Assembly (NCBI GenBank): GCA_026770585.1
Contig: MU647489.1
Span: 72,897 to 84,453 of the forward strand
Origin: Baffinella frigidus
Taxonomy: Eukaryota; Cryptophyceae; Cryptomonadales; Baffinellaceae
Length of the DNA stretch: 11,557 nt
Direction of reading: 5' to 3'
This document shows, one piece after another, positions 1-6,023 of this stretch. A model generated the notes under the pieces. The model had not been told where the DNA came from and searched no databases. It was given only the letters and a program-made list of their open reading frames with translations. The position numbers and the translations under genes are program-made. Position 1 is the first letter of the stretch. Every line of letters starts with the position of its first letter.

Positions 1-350
1 GGGATTCGGGTTCAGTAGGTTTTCGGGGTTCGGGTTCAGGAGGATTTCGGGTTTTCGGGTTCAGGAGGATTTCGGGTGCAGGTTTTAGGCGACCTTCTCT
101 GGCGGAAGTTGTAGTGGCAGCCTTGGACGTCGAGGGCGGTTTCGGGCTTCGGGTTCAGGGTTCACGAGGTTTTCGGGATTCGGGTTCAGGAGGTTTTCGG
201 GGTTCGGGTTCAGGAGATTTTCAGGCTTCGGGTTCAGGAGGATTTCGGGTTTTCGGGTTCAGTAGGATTTCGGGTTCAGGTTTTTAAGCGACCTGCTCGG
301 GGGGAAGTTGTAGTGGCAGCCTTGGACGTCGAGGGCGATGTAGTCGATGG
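1..350. repeat. Degenerate GGGTTCGGGTTCAGG minisatellite with a 199-bp higher-order repeat
   Basis: The stretch is built from short G-rich units such as GGGTTCGGGTTCAGGAGG and GGATTTCGGG. On top of this is a longer period: the block ending in GTAGTGGCAGCCTTGGACGT occurs at 111-130 and again at 310-329, so the higher-order period is 199 bp, and the preceding ~50 bases also match. The base units look like decayed telomere-type DNA (TTCGGG/TTCAGG in place of TTTAGGG), but that link is an inference. No gene is visible. Confidence 0.8.
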
Positions 351-390
351 GCCCACTGGGGACTTTGTCCACCTGCATCCCCGCAATCCG

Positions 391-468
391 ATCTCATATG
401 GATACACTTTTAATTTATAAACTTGGATTCAGTCAAAATTACCACACGTTTGCTTTAATATTACTAAT
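391..468 (-). repeat. Truncated half of a foldback element (same family as 1199-1348)
   Basis: Read on the plus strand, this matches the reverse complement of the right arm of the foldback at 1199-1348. It starts GATCTCATATGGATACACTT and runs through CAAAATTACCACACGTTTGC to TTTAATATTACTA. The match stops at about 468, where an unrelated inverted repeat begins, and the opposite arm is missing. This is therefore a solo or truncated copy. Confidence 0.7.
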
Positions 469-469
469 G

Positions 470-541
470 CCGTAGGCCGAGGGATCCTAGGACTAAAAAG
501 TCTCGGCCTACGGTAGGAGGTCCTAGGCAATGCCGTAGGCC
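470..541. repeat. CCGTAGGCC inverted repeat with an extra direct copy of the arm
   Basis: Perfect 12-bp arms CCGTAGGCCGAG (470-481) and CTCGGCCTACGG (502-513) enclose a 20-base spacer containing GATCCTAGGAC. ATGCCGTAGGCC recurs directly at about 530-541. The segment GAGGTCCTAGGCA (about 517-529) is shared with the interior of the MITE at 8295-8399, so the two loci are related. The repeat begins exactly where the foldback half at 391-468 is interrupted. Confidence 0.7.
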
Positions 542-545
542 TAAC

Positions 546-806
546 TACCCCATTTTCAGGCCGTTACCCGATTAACTTGCAAGGAGAAGCTGTGTGACAA
601 AGGAGGTCGATCCTAGCAGCGGGCTTGCATGATGTCAACAGGATTCACGCGTGGGGGCCCCTTATCGGAGCCACTGGCGTAGGGAATGTGAGGTGTCACG
701 GGTGCCTGCGAGGTTATCCACCTGCATCATGCAAACAGGATTCAGCGGGCGGGACAACGCGCCACCCTCCGCACGCGGGCAGCACACGCGTCTGTGTTCA
801 ACTTGA
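546..806. other. Spacer with no gene; weak 30-bp direct repeat
   Basis: I see no supportable gene here. The only structure is an imperfect direct repeat: GCATGATGTCAACAGGATTC at 626-645 resembles GCATCATGCAAACAGGATTC at 724-743, with similar bases on either side. Open frames across this stretch run into the foldback at 807 and show no family motif. Confidence 0.5.
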
Positions 807-1050
807 GAAACGATTAAAAATATTACTTTCTGGCAACGAAAATTACTACATAAATACTTTACTATTACTAGTAAGACCCAATTGCGTAGTAAATTTCGTT
901 GCCAGAAAGTAACATTTTTAATCGTTTCCAGTAAGACCCAACTGTGTAGTAAATTTCGTAGCCAGAAAGTAACATTTTTAATCGTTTCCGGAGTTGAGTG
1001 TTTTCCAGAAAGACCCAATTGTGTAGTAAATTTCGTTGCCAGAAAGTAAT
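807..1050. mobile_element. Foldback element with one arm amplified in tandem
   Basis: Arms starting GAAACGATTAAAAAT (807) and ending ATTTTTAATCGTTTCC (929) pair over about 50 bases, including CTTTCTGGCAACGAAA against TTTCGTTGCCAGAAAG. The right arm is repeated head to tail with a 60-bp period: 870-929, 930-989 and a partial third copy at about 1009-1050. The internal sequence GTAGTAAATTTCGTTG (885-900, 1023-1038) also occurs in the foldback at 7258-7399. No transposase is present, so this is a non-autonomous, MITE-like element. I found no clear target duplication. Confidence 0.8.
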
Positions 1051-1111
1051 AGTTTGTGTTCCGGCGCATGGCCCCGTGCTGCTTGCAACAACGGCCCAAC
1101 GCCGGCCGGCT

Positions 1112-1160
1112 GTAAACCCTACACCCTACACCCTAAACACTAAACACTAAACACTAAACC
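1112..1160 (-). repeat. Short degenerate telomere-like run, C-rich strand
   Basis: The plus strand reads TAAACCCTACACCCTACACC followed by several CTAAACA units. This is CCCTAAA-type telomeric DNA in the opposite orientation to the TTTAGGG blocks at 7862-8215 and 8731-8998. It is short and degenerate, so it is an interstitial relic and not a chromosome end. Confidence 0.65.
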
Positions 1161-1198
1161 TGAGCTCGCCCGCGCGCCGACAGCTTTTCAGGGTGCCT

Positions 1199-1348
1199 AG
1201 ATCTCATACGCAAACACTTAAAATTCATAAACTGGGTCCAATGAAATTTACTACACATAACGATCTTTACTAGTAATATTAAAGCAAACGTGTAGTAATT
1301 TTGATTGAAATTCAGTTTATTAATTACAAGTGTTTCCATATGAGATCT
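1199..1348. mobile_element. 150-bp foldback MITE with a possible GCCT target duplication
   Basis: The left end AGATCTCATACGCAAACACTT pairs with the right end AAGTGTTTCCATATGAGATCT, and the complementarity continues through ACTACACA / TGTAGTAA to near the centre. The bases just outside are GCCT on both sides (1195-1198 and 1349-1352), a candidate 4-bp target-site duplication. The interior carries the CAATGAAATTTACTAC core seen in the other foldbacks. There is no coding capacity. A truncated relative lies at 391-468. Confidence 0.8.
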
Positions 1349-1376
1349 GCCTCACTCGGGTTGAGCGACTATTCTC

Positions 1377-1416
1377 AAGTTGACACGCTGGGTTTACGGT
1401 ACAACCCCGTCAACTT
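1377..1416. repeat. Short hairpin AAGTTGAC...GTCAACTT
   Basis: Perfect 8-bp arms AAGTTGAC (1377-1384) and GTCAACTT (1409-1416) surround an inner, partly complementary GGGTTT/AACCCC. AAGTTGACACG is also an arm segment of the foldback at 11263-11388. The function is unknown. Confidence 0.5.
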
Positions 1417-1485
1417 TCCAGCGGGAAAGAGCTCGGGCTCACCAAATTGGCGAGCACCAAAAAAACAAGGAAGAGGTAGGATGCT

Positions 1486-1630
1486 GCAGGGGTTTCGGTT
1501 TCGGGGTTCAGAGGGCGACCATCCGGGGGGGGAGGCGGGCGTCCCAGCTTAGGGTGTAGGTTTCGGGCTTCGGATTCAGGGTTCAGAAGGCGGTCTAGCG
1601 TTCAGGTTTCGGGGTTCGGGTTCAGGAGGC
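1486..1630. repeat. Second degenerate GGGTTCGGGTTCAGG minisatellite
   Basis: Units such as GGTTTCGGGGTTCAGAGGGCG and TTTCGGGGTTCGGGTTCAGG are the same kind of repeat as at 1-350. The stretch ends at the left arm of the foldback that starts at 1637. No gene is visible. Confidence 0.65.
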
Positions 1631-1636
1631 TGGTAC

Positions 1637-1800
1637 GCCACCAGCCACCAGAAGAGACCCAAATCGGGATATGCCACCTGTAGTAAATTTCACCAGGGAT
1701 AAACCCTCAGGGTTTATCCCTGACCCTCAGGGTCTATCCCTGGCGATAAAATTTACTCAACTCCACCCCGATTTGGTTCTCTTCTGATTGCTGGTGGTGC
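1637..1800. mobile_element. 164-bp foldback with nested palindromes
   Basis: The left arm GCCACCAGCCACCAGAAGAG pairs with the right arm ending CTCTTCTGATTGCTGGTGGT. Pairing continues through CCCAAATCGGG / CCCGATTTGG and AGTAAATTT / AAATTTACT to the centre. The centre holds a second hairpin, AGGGATAAACCC-TCA-GGGTTTATCCCT, and a repeat of its right half. It abuts the 23-bp direct repeat at 1801-1823, so on the minus strand it lies directly after the introner-like insertion, probably in the intron of the C2-domain gene. No transposase and no obvious target duplication. Confidence 0.8.
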
Positions 1801-1802
1801 AC

Positions 1803-1974
1803 CTGGACGACGATTTGTCCCACTTGATTTGGGCTCCCCATAAATTCGCCCCCCCCCCCGATTTTACAGGTAAATTTTGACCCCCCCCCCCAACCCCCCA
1901 TGAAATTTACCCGTAAAATTTCGGGGGGGGCGAATTTATGGGGAGCCCAAATCCAAGTGGGGCAGAGCTAGGAC
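1803..1974 (-). mobile_element. Introner-like foldback insertion at the end of the C2 exon
   Basis: An inverted repeat at about 1819-1964 has arms containing GATTTGGGCTCCCCATAAAT and its near-perfect complement, joined by poly-C tracts. It is flanked by 23-bp direct repeats differing at one base: ACCTGGACGACGATTTGTCC (1801-1820) plus CAC, and ACCTGTACGACGATTTGTCC (1973-1992) plus CAC. On the minus strand each copy reads ...GTCGTNCAG|GT. The upstream copy thus supplies a GT donor (1974-1973) and the downstream copy a CAG acceptor (1804-1803). Removing 1974-1803 (172 nt) leaves one uninterrupted copy of the repeat. That is the architecture of introner elements. Whether it is really spliced cannot be seen here. 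Confidence 0.6.
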
Positions 1975-2518
1975 CTGTACGACGATTTGTCCCACACACT
2001 CCGATCTCCCTTTCGCGCCTTCATGGCTGCTCTGGTCCCACATGGTGATTTCCAGGCACTGCTCCTCGACGCTCGTGACGGCGAGCTCGAAGGTCTCGTT
2101 CCACACGGGGTGCGGGCCACTCTGCGTCGTCGTGCCTGCCGGCGGTGCCGCGCGTTCCGTCAATAAAGCCTGATTTCGTCTTAATTTTCTTGATCCATCT
2201 CATCCTGGACGTGGCATTGCCGCGCCACAAGCCACACGATGCAAGCGCGCGGGATTCAAGGGGATGCTAGTTTGCACCCATGCCGGATTCTCGCCGACAG
2301 TCGTTGAATGGGTGCGCGGTAGCGTAGCGCAGGCAGGGAGGCACGGGCTAAAATTCGCTGTGGACGCGGATGCGTGCTGCGGCAACAGGAAGAGGCCACA
2401 CATACAAAGAGAGAGGGGGCGTACGGAAGAACTGGGTGCGGTCCAGGACGAGCTTCGAGGCGATCGCTGCCGCGCCGTCCTTCCGCCTCACCAGCCGCAC
2501 CAGACACGAGATGTTGCA
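1975..2518 (-). CDS. C2-domain protein, partial, two exons
   Basis: C2 domains are ~120-residue beta-sandwiches that often bind membrane phospholipid with Ca2+. Proposed exons are 2518-2425 and 2135-1975, joined across a 289-nt GT-AG intron (2424-2136) with matching phase. Exon 1 gives a CLVRLV strand and ends LVLDRTQFF; the split codon restores R. Exon 2 continues TTTQSGPHPVWNETFELAV, the highly typical N/HPVWNETF C2 signature, then LEITMWDQ and ECVGQIVVQ. The exon 1 acceptor is CAG at 2521-2519, with a CTAAC branch-like motif about 20 nt upstream. Strands before CLVRL, including Ca2+ loop 1, must lie in an exon I could not find. N stands where DPY has Asp and the loop-3 motif is WDQSS with one Asp, so Ca2+ binding may be reduced. 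The second exon ends at the introner-like insertion. No start codon or full-length protein is visible; it may be a gene fragment or pseudogene. Confidence 0.65.
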
Positions 2519-3015
2519 CTGTTGCAGGGCACGCCTTCGTTAGCGATTCATCGGAGATGGTGGGAGGGCACAGCAGGAGCTAGGGGAACCGGACGGCTGC
2601 TGACATTGGTTGATACTTGCTGACAATGAACGATTCCTCCGTGCTTCTGCAACCGCCGTCCAGCGTGGTTGGTGTCGTGGGCAAGTTCGAGGTCCCTTTG
2701 GCACTGAGTGGAGCTGGCACTGGCAGCCGCACTTCTTGCCAGCGAACATTTCACCAGAAATCCAACCTGAGATGCACCCTGGGATATCCAAAATCCTGTT
2801 GGTCCCGGGGCGCACCGGTTCGCCACCCCTGATCCGGCTGAAGTTCACTCCGCTCTGCACCCTGAGGGTCAACTGCCTCGCAGAGGCTTCGCCATCGTTC
2901 CATGTTCTTGCCTCCCTCTTCAGAGTTCCCCCCGCTGCGGCCTGGTCCCCGCTCGGGCTCTGGCGGAACATCCGGAAGCCGCTTTGCGTTCCCGCAGCCG
3001 CACTAGCTCTCGCAG
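2519..3015. other. No supportable gene; probable intron or upstream region of the C2 gene
   Basis: Several frames stay open for 70-185 codons on both strands, which is common in GC-rich DNA. None shows a recognisable domain, and the plus and minus frames overlap each other. If the minus-strand C2 model is right, the missing N-terminal exon should lie here or further right, but I could not identify it. No inverted repeat comparable to those elsewhere was seen. Confidence 0.4.
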
Positions 3016-3201
3016 CCAGGGGAGAAGACGGGGACGGCGCCCAAGAGCAGCGCGGTGCTGAGGACGGGGACCGCGCCCAAGAGCAAGCGCGAAGAGCCGA
3101 TCTACTTCGACTTCCCTTCGTCAGCGAATGGCTCCAACTTCACTCCGAACCACAAGATTTTAGCTAAGTCAACCAGCTCACCTAAGTCAACTTTCCCCTG
3201 A
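3016..3201 (+). CDS. Possible terminal exon of unknown protein (weak)
   Basis: After the acceptor-like sequence CTCTCGCAG (ending at 3015), a frame runs to a TGA at 3199-3201. It encodes two copies of TGTAPKS, then a basic stretch, EEPIYFDFPSSANGSNFTPN, and a Ser/Thr/Lys tail. The composition is that of a disordered, possibly phosphorylated tail. No family is recognised and no upstream exon was found. The last third lies inside the foldback at 3120-3350, and the TAPKS copies reflect a direct DNA repeat of about 36 bp, so the frame may be fortuitous. Confidence 0.18.
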   Translation, partial: PGEKTGTAPKSSAVLRTGTAPKSKREEPIYFDFPSSANGSNFTPNHKILAKSTSSPKSTFP

Positions 3202-3350
3202 TTTCGTTTAGATGGACCTGCTCTGGGAGCAGGCATTTGACTTAAGGCGCTGGCTTTCAAGGGGAGTTGACTTAGGCGAAATGTTCTGGATTGCACTGAA
3301 CTTTTGACTTGCTTATGCCAAGAGGGTCAAAAGTTGGAGCCATTTGCTGT
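3120..3350. repeat. Diverged foldback with a nested inner inverted repeat
   Basis: Outer arms: GTCAGCGAATGGCTCCAACT (3120-3139) is the near-complement of the sequence at 3329-3350, which contains AAGTTGGAGCCATTTGCTGT. Inner arms: CCTAAGTCAACTTTCCCCT (3181-3199) against AGGGGAGTTGACTTAGG (about 3260-3276). Between outer and inner arms the pairing is weak, so this is an old or composite foldback of about 230 bp. Confidence 0.6.
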
Positions 3351-3384
3351 CTGGCTGGGTAAAATCTTGGTGAATCTCCCCTAA

Positions 3385-3510
3385 TATGGGTAGTGGCAGT
3401 TTCTTGCCTTAGGATTCAACCGGATGATTACCCGGATATTTTTCTAAGCTCGCCTCAATTCTGTGCCGTGCATTTCACTTTCGAATAAAGTCAATAAGTG
3501 TCAATAAGTG
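3385..3510 (+). repeat. Direct repeat L, copy 1, upstream of the Gag-like ORF
   Basis: It begins TATGGGTAGTGGCAGTTTCT and ends TTCGAATAAAGTCAATAAGT plus GTCAATAAGTG. The same sequence, with internal differences, is at 5071-5197. Both copies contain AATAAA near the 3' end. The copy ends about 64 bp before the ATG at 3574. It could be a retroelement terminal repeat or a shared 3' tail. It lacks clean TG...CA ends. Confidence 0.7.
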
Positions 3511-3573
3511 TCAAGTTGCGCCTTACCCAAGCATGGACATACGATGAAACCAAGGAACACAAAGTAACTATAC

Positions 3574-4194
3574 ATGGCACTTGTACGCGCAATCTTCTTT
3601 CAAAAAACTACAGTTACCAGGCTCATATTTCCCCTACATACAGATACAGAACACACTGAACCCACTGCAACTCAACATGCCGCCTACAGGATGGCCCTCC
3701 ACTTCCTCACAGAAATTGCACTCCAGGCTTTTAGAACAGATAACGGCATATACCCTGCAACCGCCCCTGCCACCTGCCAAGAAGACTACTCTGGTGACCT
3801 GAAACCAAAGGCCACTAACAACAAAGGCCCCATAACTCTACCCCCACAACAACTCCCCTTTTCCTGGCCAGACCTAAACCCCAACAAACAGAGATCTCTC
3901 CCCAACAAACAAAATCAACAACCAGGAACAGCTAACCCAGTCTCATATCCTGATAAATCCAAGAAACGAACCAACTCTCCGCACCCCTGGGAGTACTGCA
4001 ACAAATGTTGGACCTTTGGTGACCACTACTCTGACTCGTGCCATGAATCTGCACTAAAGACACGCCCAACTGACCTTCATACCCAAATTGAAATACTAAA
4101 AAAGGCTAACCAGATAGCATACCATCGCCAAAAAATGCAGAAGCGGAAATCAACCAACAGCGATAGAGCGTCGGGAGGGAGGGCAACAGACTAA
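3574..4194 (+). CDS. Gag-like ORF of a degenerate retroelement
   Basis: The 206-residue frame starts at the ATG in TACATGG and ends at TAA. Residues about 60-135 are rich in Pro, Asn, Gln, Lys and Thr and probably disordered. Residues 142-156 read CNKCWTFGDHYSDSC, a zinc knuckle with spacing C-x2-C-x5-H-x4-C, one residue longer than the usual retroviral/copia CCHC knuckle (C-x2-C-x4-H-x4-C). The tail (about 160-193) is basic and possibly helical. Such knuckles bind RNA in Gag proteins of LTR retrotransposons, where Gag packages the element RNA in the cytoplasm. The coding strand is A/C-rich, unlike the GC-rich flanks. No protease, integrase or reverse transcriptase frame follows; the next bases are a G-rich run and a repeat. 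The ORF lies between direct repeats 3385-3510 and 5071-5197. Alternatively it could be a host zinc-knuckle protein exon. Confidence 0.5.
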   Translation: MALVRAIFFQKTTVTRLIFPLHTDTEHTEPTATQHAAYRMALHFLTEIALQAFRTDNGIYPATAPATCQEDYSGDLKPKATNNKGPITLPPQQLPFSWPDLNPNKQRSLPNKQNQQPGTANPVSYPDKSKKRTNSPHPWEYCNKCWTFGDHYSDSCHESALKTRPTDLHTQIEILKKANQIAYHRQKMQKRKSTNSDRASGGRATD

Positions 4195-4209
4195 AAACAA
4201 TAAGACAAC

Positions 4210-4267
4210 GGGGGGGATTGGGGGCGATGAGAGGAAGGGGGGAGGGGGCGGGGGGGGCGGGGGGGGG
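4210..4267 (+). other. G-tract cluster, potential G-quadruplex
   Basis: Runs of G7, G5, G6, G5, G8 and G9 or so are separated by short loops just after the Gag-like stop codon. Four or more runs of at least three G with short loops fit a G-quadruplex. On the opposite strand it gives meaningless poly-proline frames. Confidence 0.6.
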
Positions 4268-4439
4268 TCTGTACAAACAACACCGCGCGACGAGTGGCGA
4301 ACAAAGGGGATACGACGAAGACACATAGGCGCCGAGCGGGACATGGGGAATGGAAACAACCTGATTGAAAGGCGGGGGGCTACACTCGCTGCTGTGCTGC
4401 TTGTGTTTTGTTATTTAGCTGTTGTTTACAGACGCATCG

Positions 4440-4740
4440 ATTGCCATTGACTTTGATGACCCCTACATACACTTCGAACCTGACACACTGTTGAACTTTG
4501 CTGACGTCCGTACATTGGGGGAAACCTCTGCACGACCACCTTTCTATCCTTCATCGTTGGTGTCTGGCTGATCTCACCTCACCCCCCACGCACAATCCTC
4601 ACATCCCTTGGAATATTGTTCCCTCTTGACATATGGGGTATCCGTGGTTGGAGTTCTTATGCTTCAACCATGGGATACCATGAGCCTCATCAAGGCTGAC
4701 TTGGGTTCGGTGTGTGTGTGAGCATGGCAACCAATTGGTA
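4440..4740 (+). repeat. Dispersed repeat family R, copy A (forward)
   Basis: Related to reverse-strand copies at 9247-9475 and 9838-9965. Shared landmarks are TTTGCTGACGTCCGTACATT, GGGGTATCCGTGGTTGGAG, CATGGGATACCATGAGCCTC and GGTTCGGTGTGTGTG. One frame reads LNFADVRTLGET; another reads IWGIRGW...STMGYHEPHQG and ends at a TGA also present in the copy at 9838-9965. The frames are short and broken, so this is a repeat with possible coding ancestry. No transposase motif was seen. Confidence 0.7.
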
Positions 4741-4805
4741 TACCTTCACCCACCCCAATAGAGCCACCCTGTATCCCCTCTTCACGAGCCTCTGCACTGG
4801 AGAGC

Positions 4806-4910
4806 GAAACGCGATCCGAAAGCAAAAATGCTTTCTCTGCAGTCCTTTCTACGGAAGGGCGTGTCGTTGGCATATGTTGGGCGAAATTAAAACCTAAAGG
4901 ACCTAAAGGA
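4806..4910 (+). repeat. Dispersed repeat module M, copy A
   Basis: GAAACGCGATCCGAAAGCAA, then AAATGCTTTCTCTGCAGTCC, then GGGCGAAATTAAAACCTAAAGGACCTAAAGG. Copies are at 5211-5306 (forward) and 9720-9810 (reverse). It holds two small hairpins, GAAAGCA-AAAA-TGCTTTC and CCTTTCTACGGAAGG. It follows family R copy A directly, and the order R then M is kept in the inverted locus at 9965-9720, so R and M are parts of one element. Confidence 0.7.
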
Positions 4911-4923
4911 CGAGGAGAGTGGT

Positions 4924-4961
4924 CCATACATTTTTGCCCAGTCCGGGGCAACTGTGTATGG
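4924..4961. repeat. Hairpin CCATAC...GTATGG
   Basis: CCATACA...TTTGCCC at the left pairs with GGGGCAA...TGTGTATGG at the right around a GTCCG-type loop. It lies just after module M copy A. It could be a structured tail of the repeat; no function can be assigned. Confidence 0.5.
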
Positions 4962-5070
4962 AATAGGCAGAGGCCCCCACGCAACGGGGTGCTCTGCGGG
5001 GAGCCATTGGGGAGTGACACGCTGTCCGGTTCGCCGGGCTTGTGCGGGAAGCTCCTTCGTGGTTTTTCCT

Positions 5071-5197
5071 TATGGGTAGTGGCAGTTTCTTGGGAAGGAA
5101 AAATCTGGTGCAGAACCCAGACGTTTTCCTAACCTCGGCTCAATTCTTGCACCGTGCATTCTCACTTTCGAATAAAGTCAATAAGTGTCAATAAGTG
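5071..5197 (+). repeat. Direct repeat L, copy 2
   Basis: It starts TATGGGTAGTGGCAGTTTCT, then has CTCGGCTCAATTCTTGCACC, and ends CGAATAAAGTCAATAAGTGT plus CAATAAGTG. It matches 3385-3510, about 1.69 kb upstream, and is followed 13 bp later by module M copy B. A shorter relative of its 3' end (CAAGTGTCAATAAGTGTCAG) is at about 7442-7462. Confidence 0.7.
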
Positions 5198-5210
5198 CGA
5201 AATCAGCTCC

Positions 5211-5306
5211 GAAACGCGATCCGAAAGCAAAAACGCTTTTTCTGCAGTCCTTCCTACGGAAGGGCGTGGCGTTGGGCTATCCGCTACCGAGCGAGGTGGG
5301 GGTTCG
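5211..5306 (+). repeat. Dispersed repeat module M, copy B
   Basis: GAAACGCGATCCGAAAGCAA continues to TTCCTACGGAAGGGCGTGGC and then CCGCTACCGAGCGAGGTGGG. The last 26 bp (5281-5306) are repeated in reverse complement at 6321-6346 with a single mismatch, which links this copy to the region flanking the transposon at 5466-6023. Confidence 0.65.
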
Positions 5307-5325
5307 TTTAAAATCTTGTGCAGTG

Positions 5326-5350
5326 GAAGGCACCAGAATCTGGTGCCTTC
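5326..5350. repeat. 25-bp perfect palindrome
   Basis: GAAGGCACCAGA and TCTGGTGCCTTC pair perfectly around a single A. As RNA this would be a tight 12-bp hairpin. AATCTGGTGCAG also occurs in direct repeat L copy 2 (about 5105), so it may derive from a local inversion-duplication. No poly-T follows, and this is a eukaryotic context, so I do not call it a terminator. Confidence 0.75.
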
Positions 5351-5457
5351 GATATTTCTCCTTCTGGACGTGACTGGTACAAACCAGGGGTGTTGGGGAA
5401 GCGTTGGTAATCAGTTGGGGAAGGTTCCTGCATTGTAGCCGTTTACAAGTTCACGCG

Positions 5458-5465
5458 GAAGAGTT
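5458..5465. repeat. Left 8-bp target-site duplication GAAGAGTT
   Basis: GAAGAGTT lies immediately outside the left terminal inverted repeat and is identical to 6024-6031 outside the right one. An 8-bp duplication is typical of hAT-superfamily (and some other) cut-and-paste elements. Confidence 0.85.
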
Positions 5466-6023
5466 CACAGTGGGGCTGACCCGTGTGGGTCGAACCAAAT
5501 GTGGGTCGACCCACACCGGGTCGACCCAGTTTCCGGGGTCGACCCAAGGCAGGTCAGTTTTGGGGTGACCCAGACCCACGTGGGTCGACCCTCTGACCCA
5601 CGTGGGTCGACCCTCATTGGCCGACCCAAGGGCGACCCGTGGGCCGACCCACCGTCGACCCCCGGTGGGTCGGCCCACGGGGTCGACCCAACTGGGTCGA
5701 CCCGGGCTGGGTCGACCCGGGCGTTGGAGCCATTTTGTCAACTTTTGCCCGGGGGGGGGGGTCCAATTCAGCTTGGGTCACCCCACGTGGGTCAGCCCAC
5801 CTGGGTCGAACACCCTGGGTCAGCCCACTGGGTCGAACCCTGAGTCGACCGCCCTGGGTCGACCCAGTGGGTCGACCTTGGGTCACTGGGTCGACCCAAG
5901 GGCGGCTGGAAAACAGGTGACCCAGACCCAAGGTGACCCACCTCGGGTCGGTGATTTGGGTCGGTTTTGGGTCAGCCCATCTGGGTCGGTGGGTCGACCC
6001 AGATTTGGGTCAGCCCCACTGTG
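5466..6023. mobile_element. 558-bp TIR transposon with a GGGTCGACCC palindrome array
   Basis: Perfect 17-bp terminal inverted repeats, CACAGTGGGGCTGACCC (5466-5482) and GGGTCAGCCCCACTGTG (6007-6023), are bounded by a perfect GAAGAGTT duplication. The body is a dense array of GGGTCGACCC, TGGGTCGACCCA, GGGTGACCC and GGGTCAGCCC, many overlapping, broken once at about 5723-5772 by a non-palindromic segment with GTTGGAGCCATTTTG and a poly-G run. The TIR inner end (GGCTGACCC) is a variant of the body unit, so the array may be expanded subterminal transposase-binding sites. It has no transposase and is non-autonomous. The hAT assignment is inferred from the 8-bp duplication alone. Intact ends and duplication suggest a fairly recent insertion. 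Frames across it are by-products of the repeat. Confidence 0.85.

Noticed and set aside
2540-3167. Plus-strand frame of 185 codons (2610-3167) and minus-strand frame of 143 codons (2971-2540) as genes
   Set aside because: They overlap each other on opposite strands, start at non-ATG codons or without context, and have no recognisable motif. They fit chance open frames in GC-rich DNA.
4106-4359. Minus-strand proline-rich frames
   Set aside because: They come from the G-run cluster at 4210-4267 and overlap the Gag-like ORF in antisense.
5326-5350. A rho-independent terminator at the 25-bp palindrome
   Set aside because: No following T run and the window is eukaryotic. Kept only as a palindrome.
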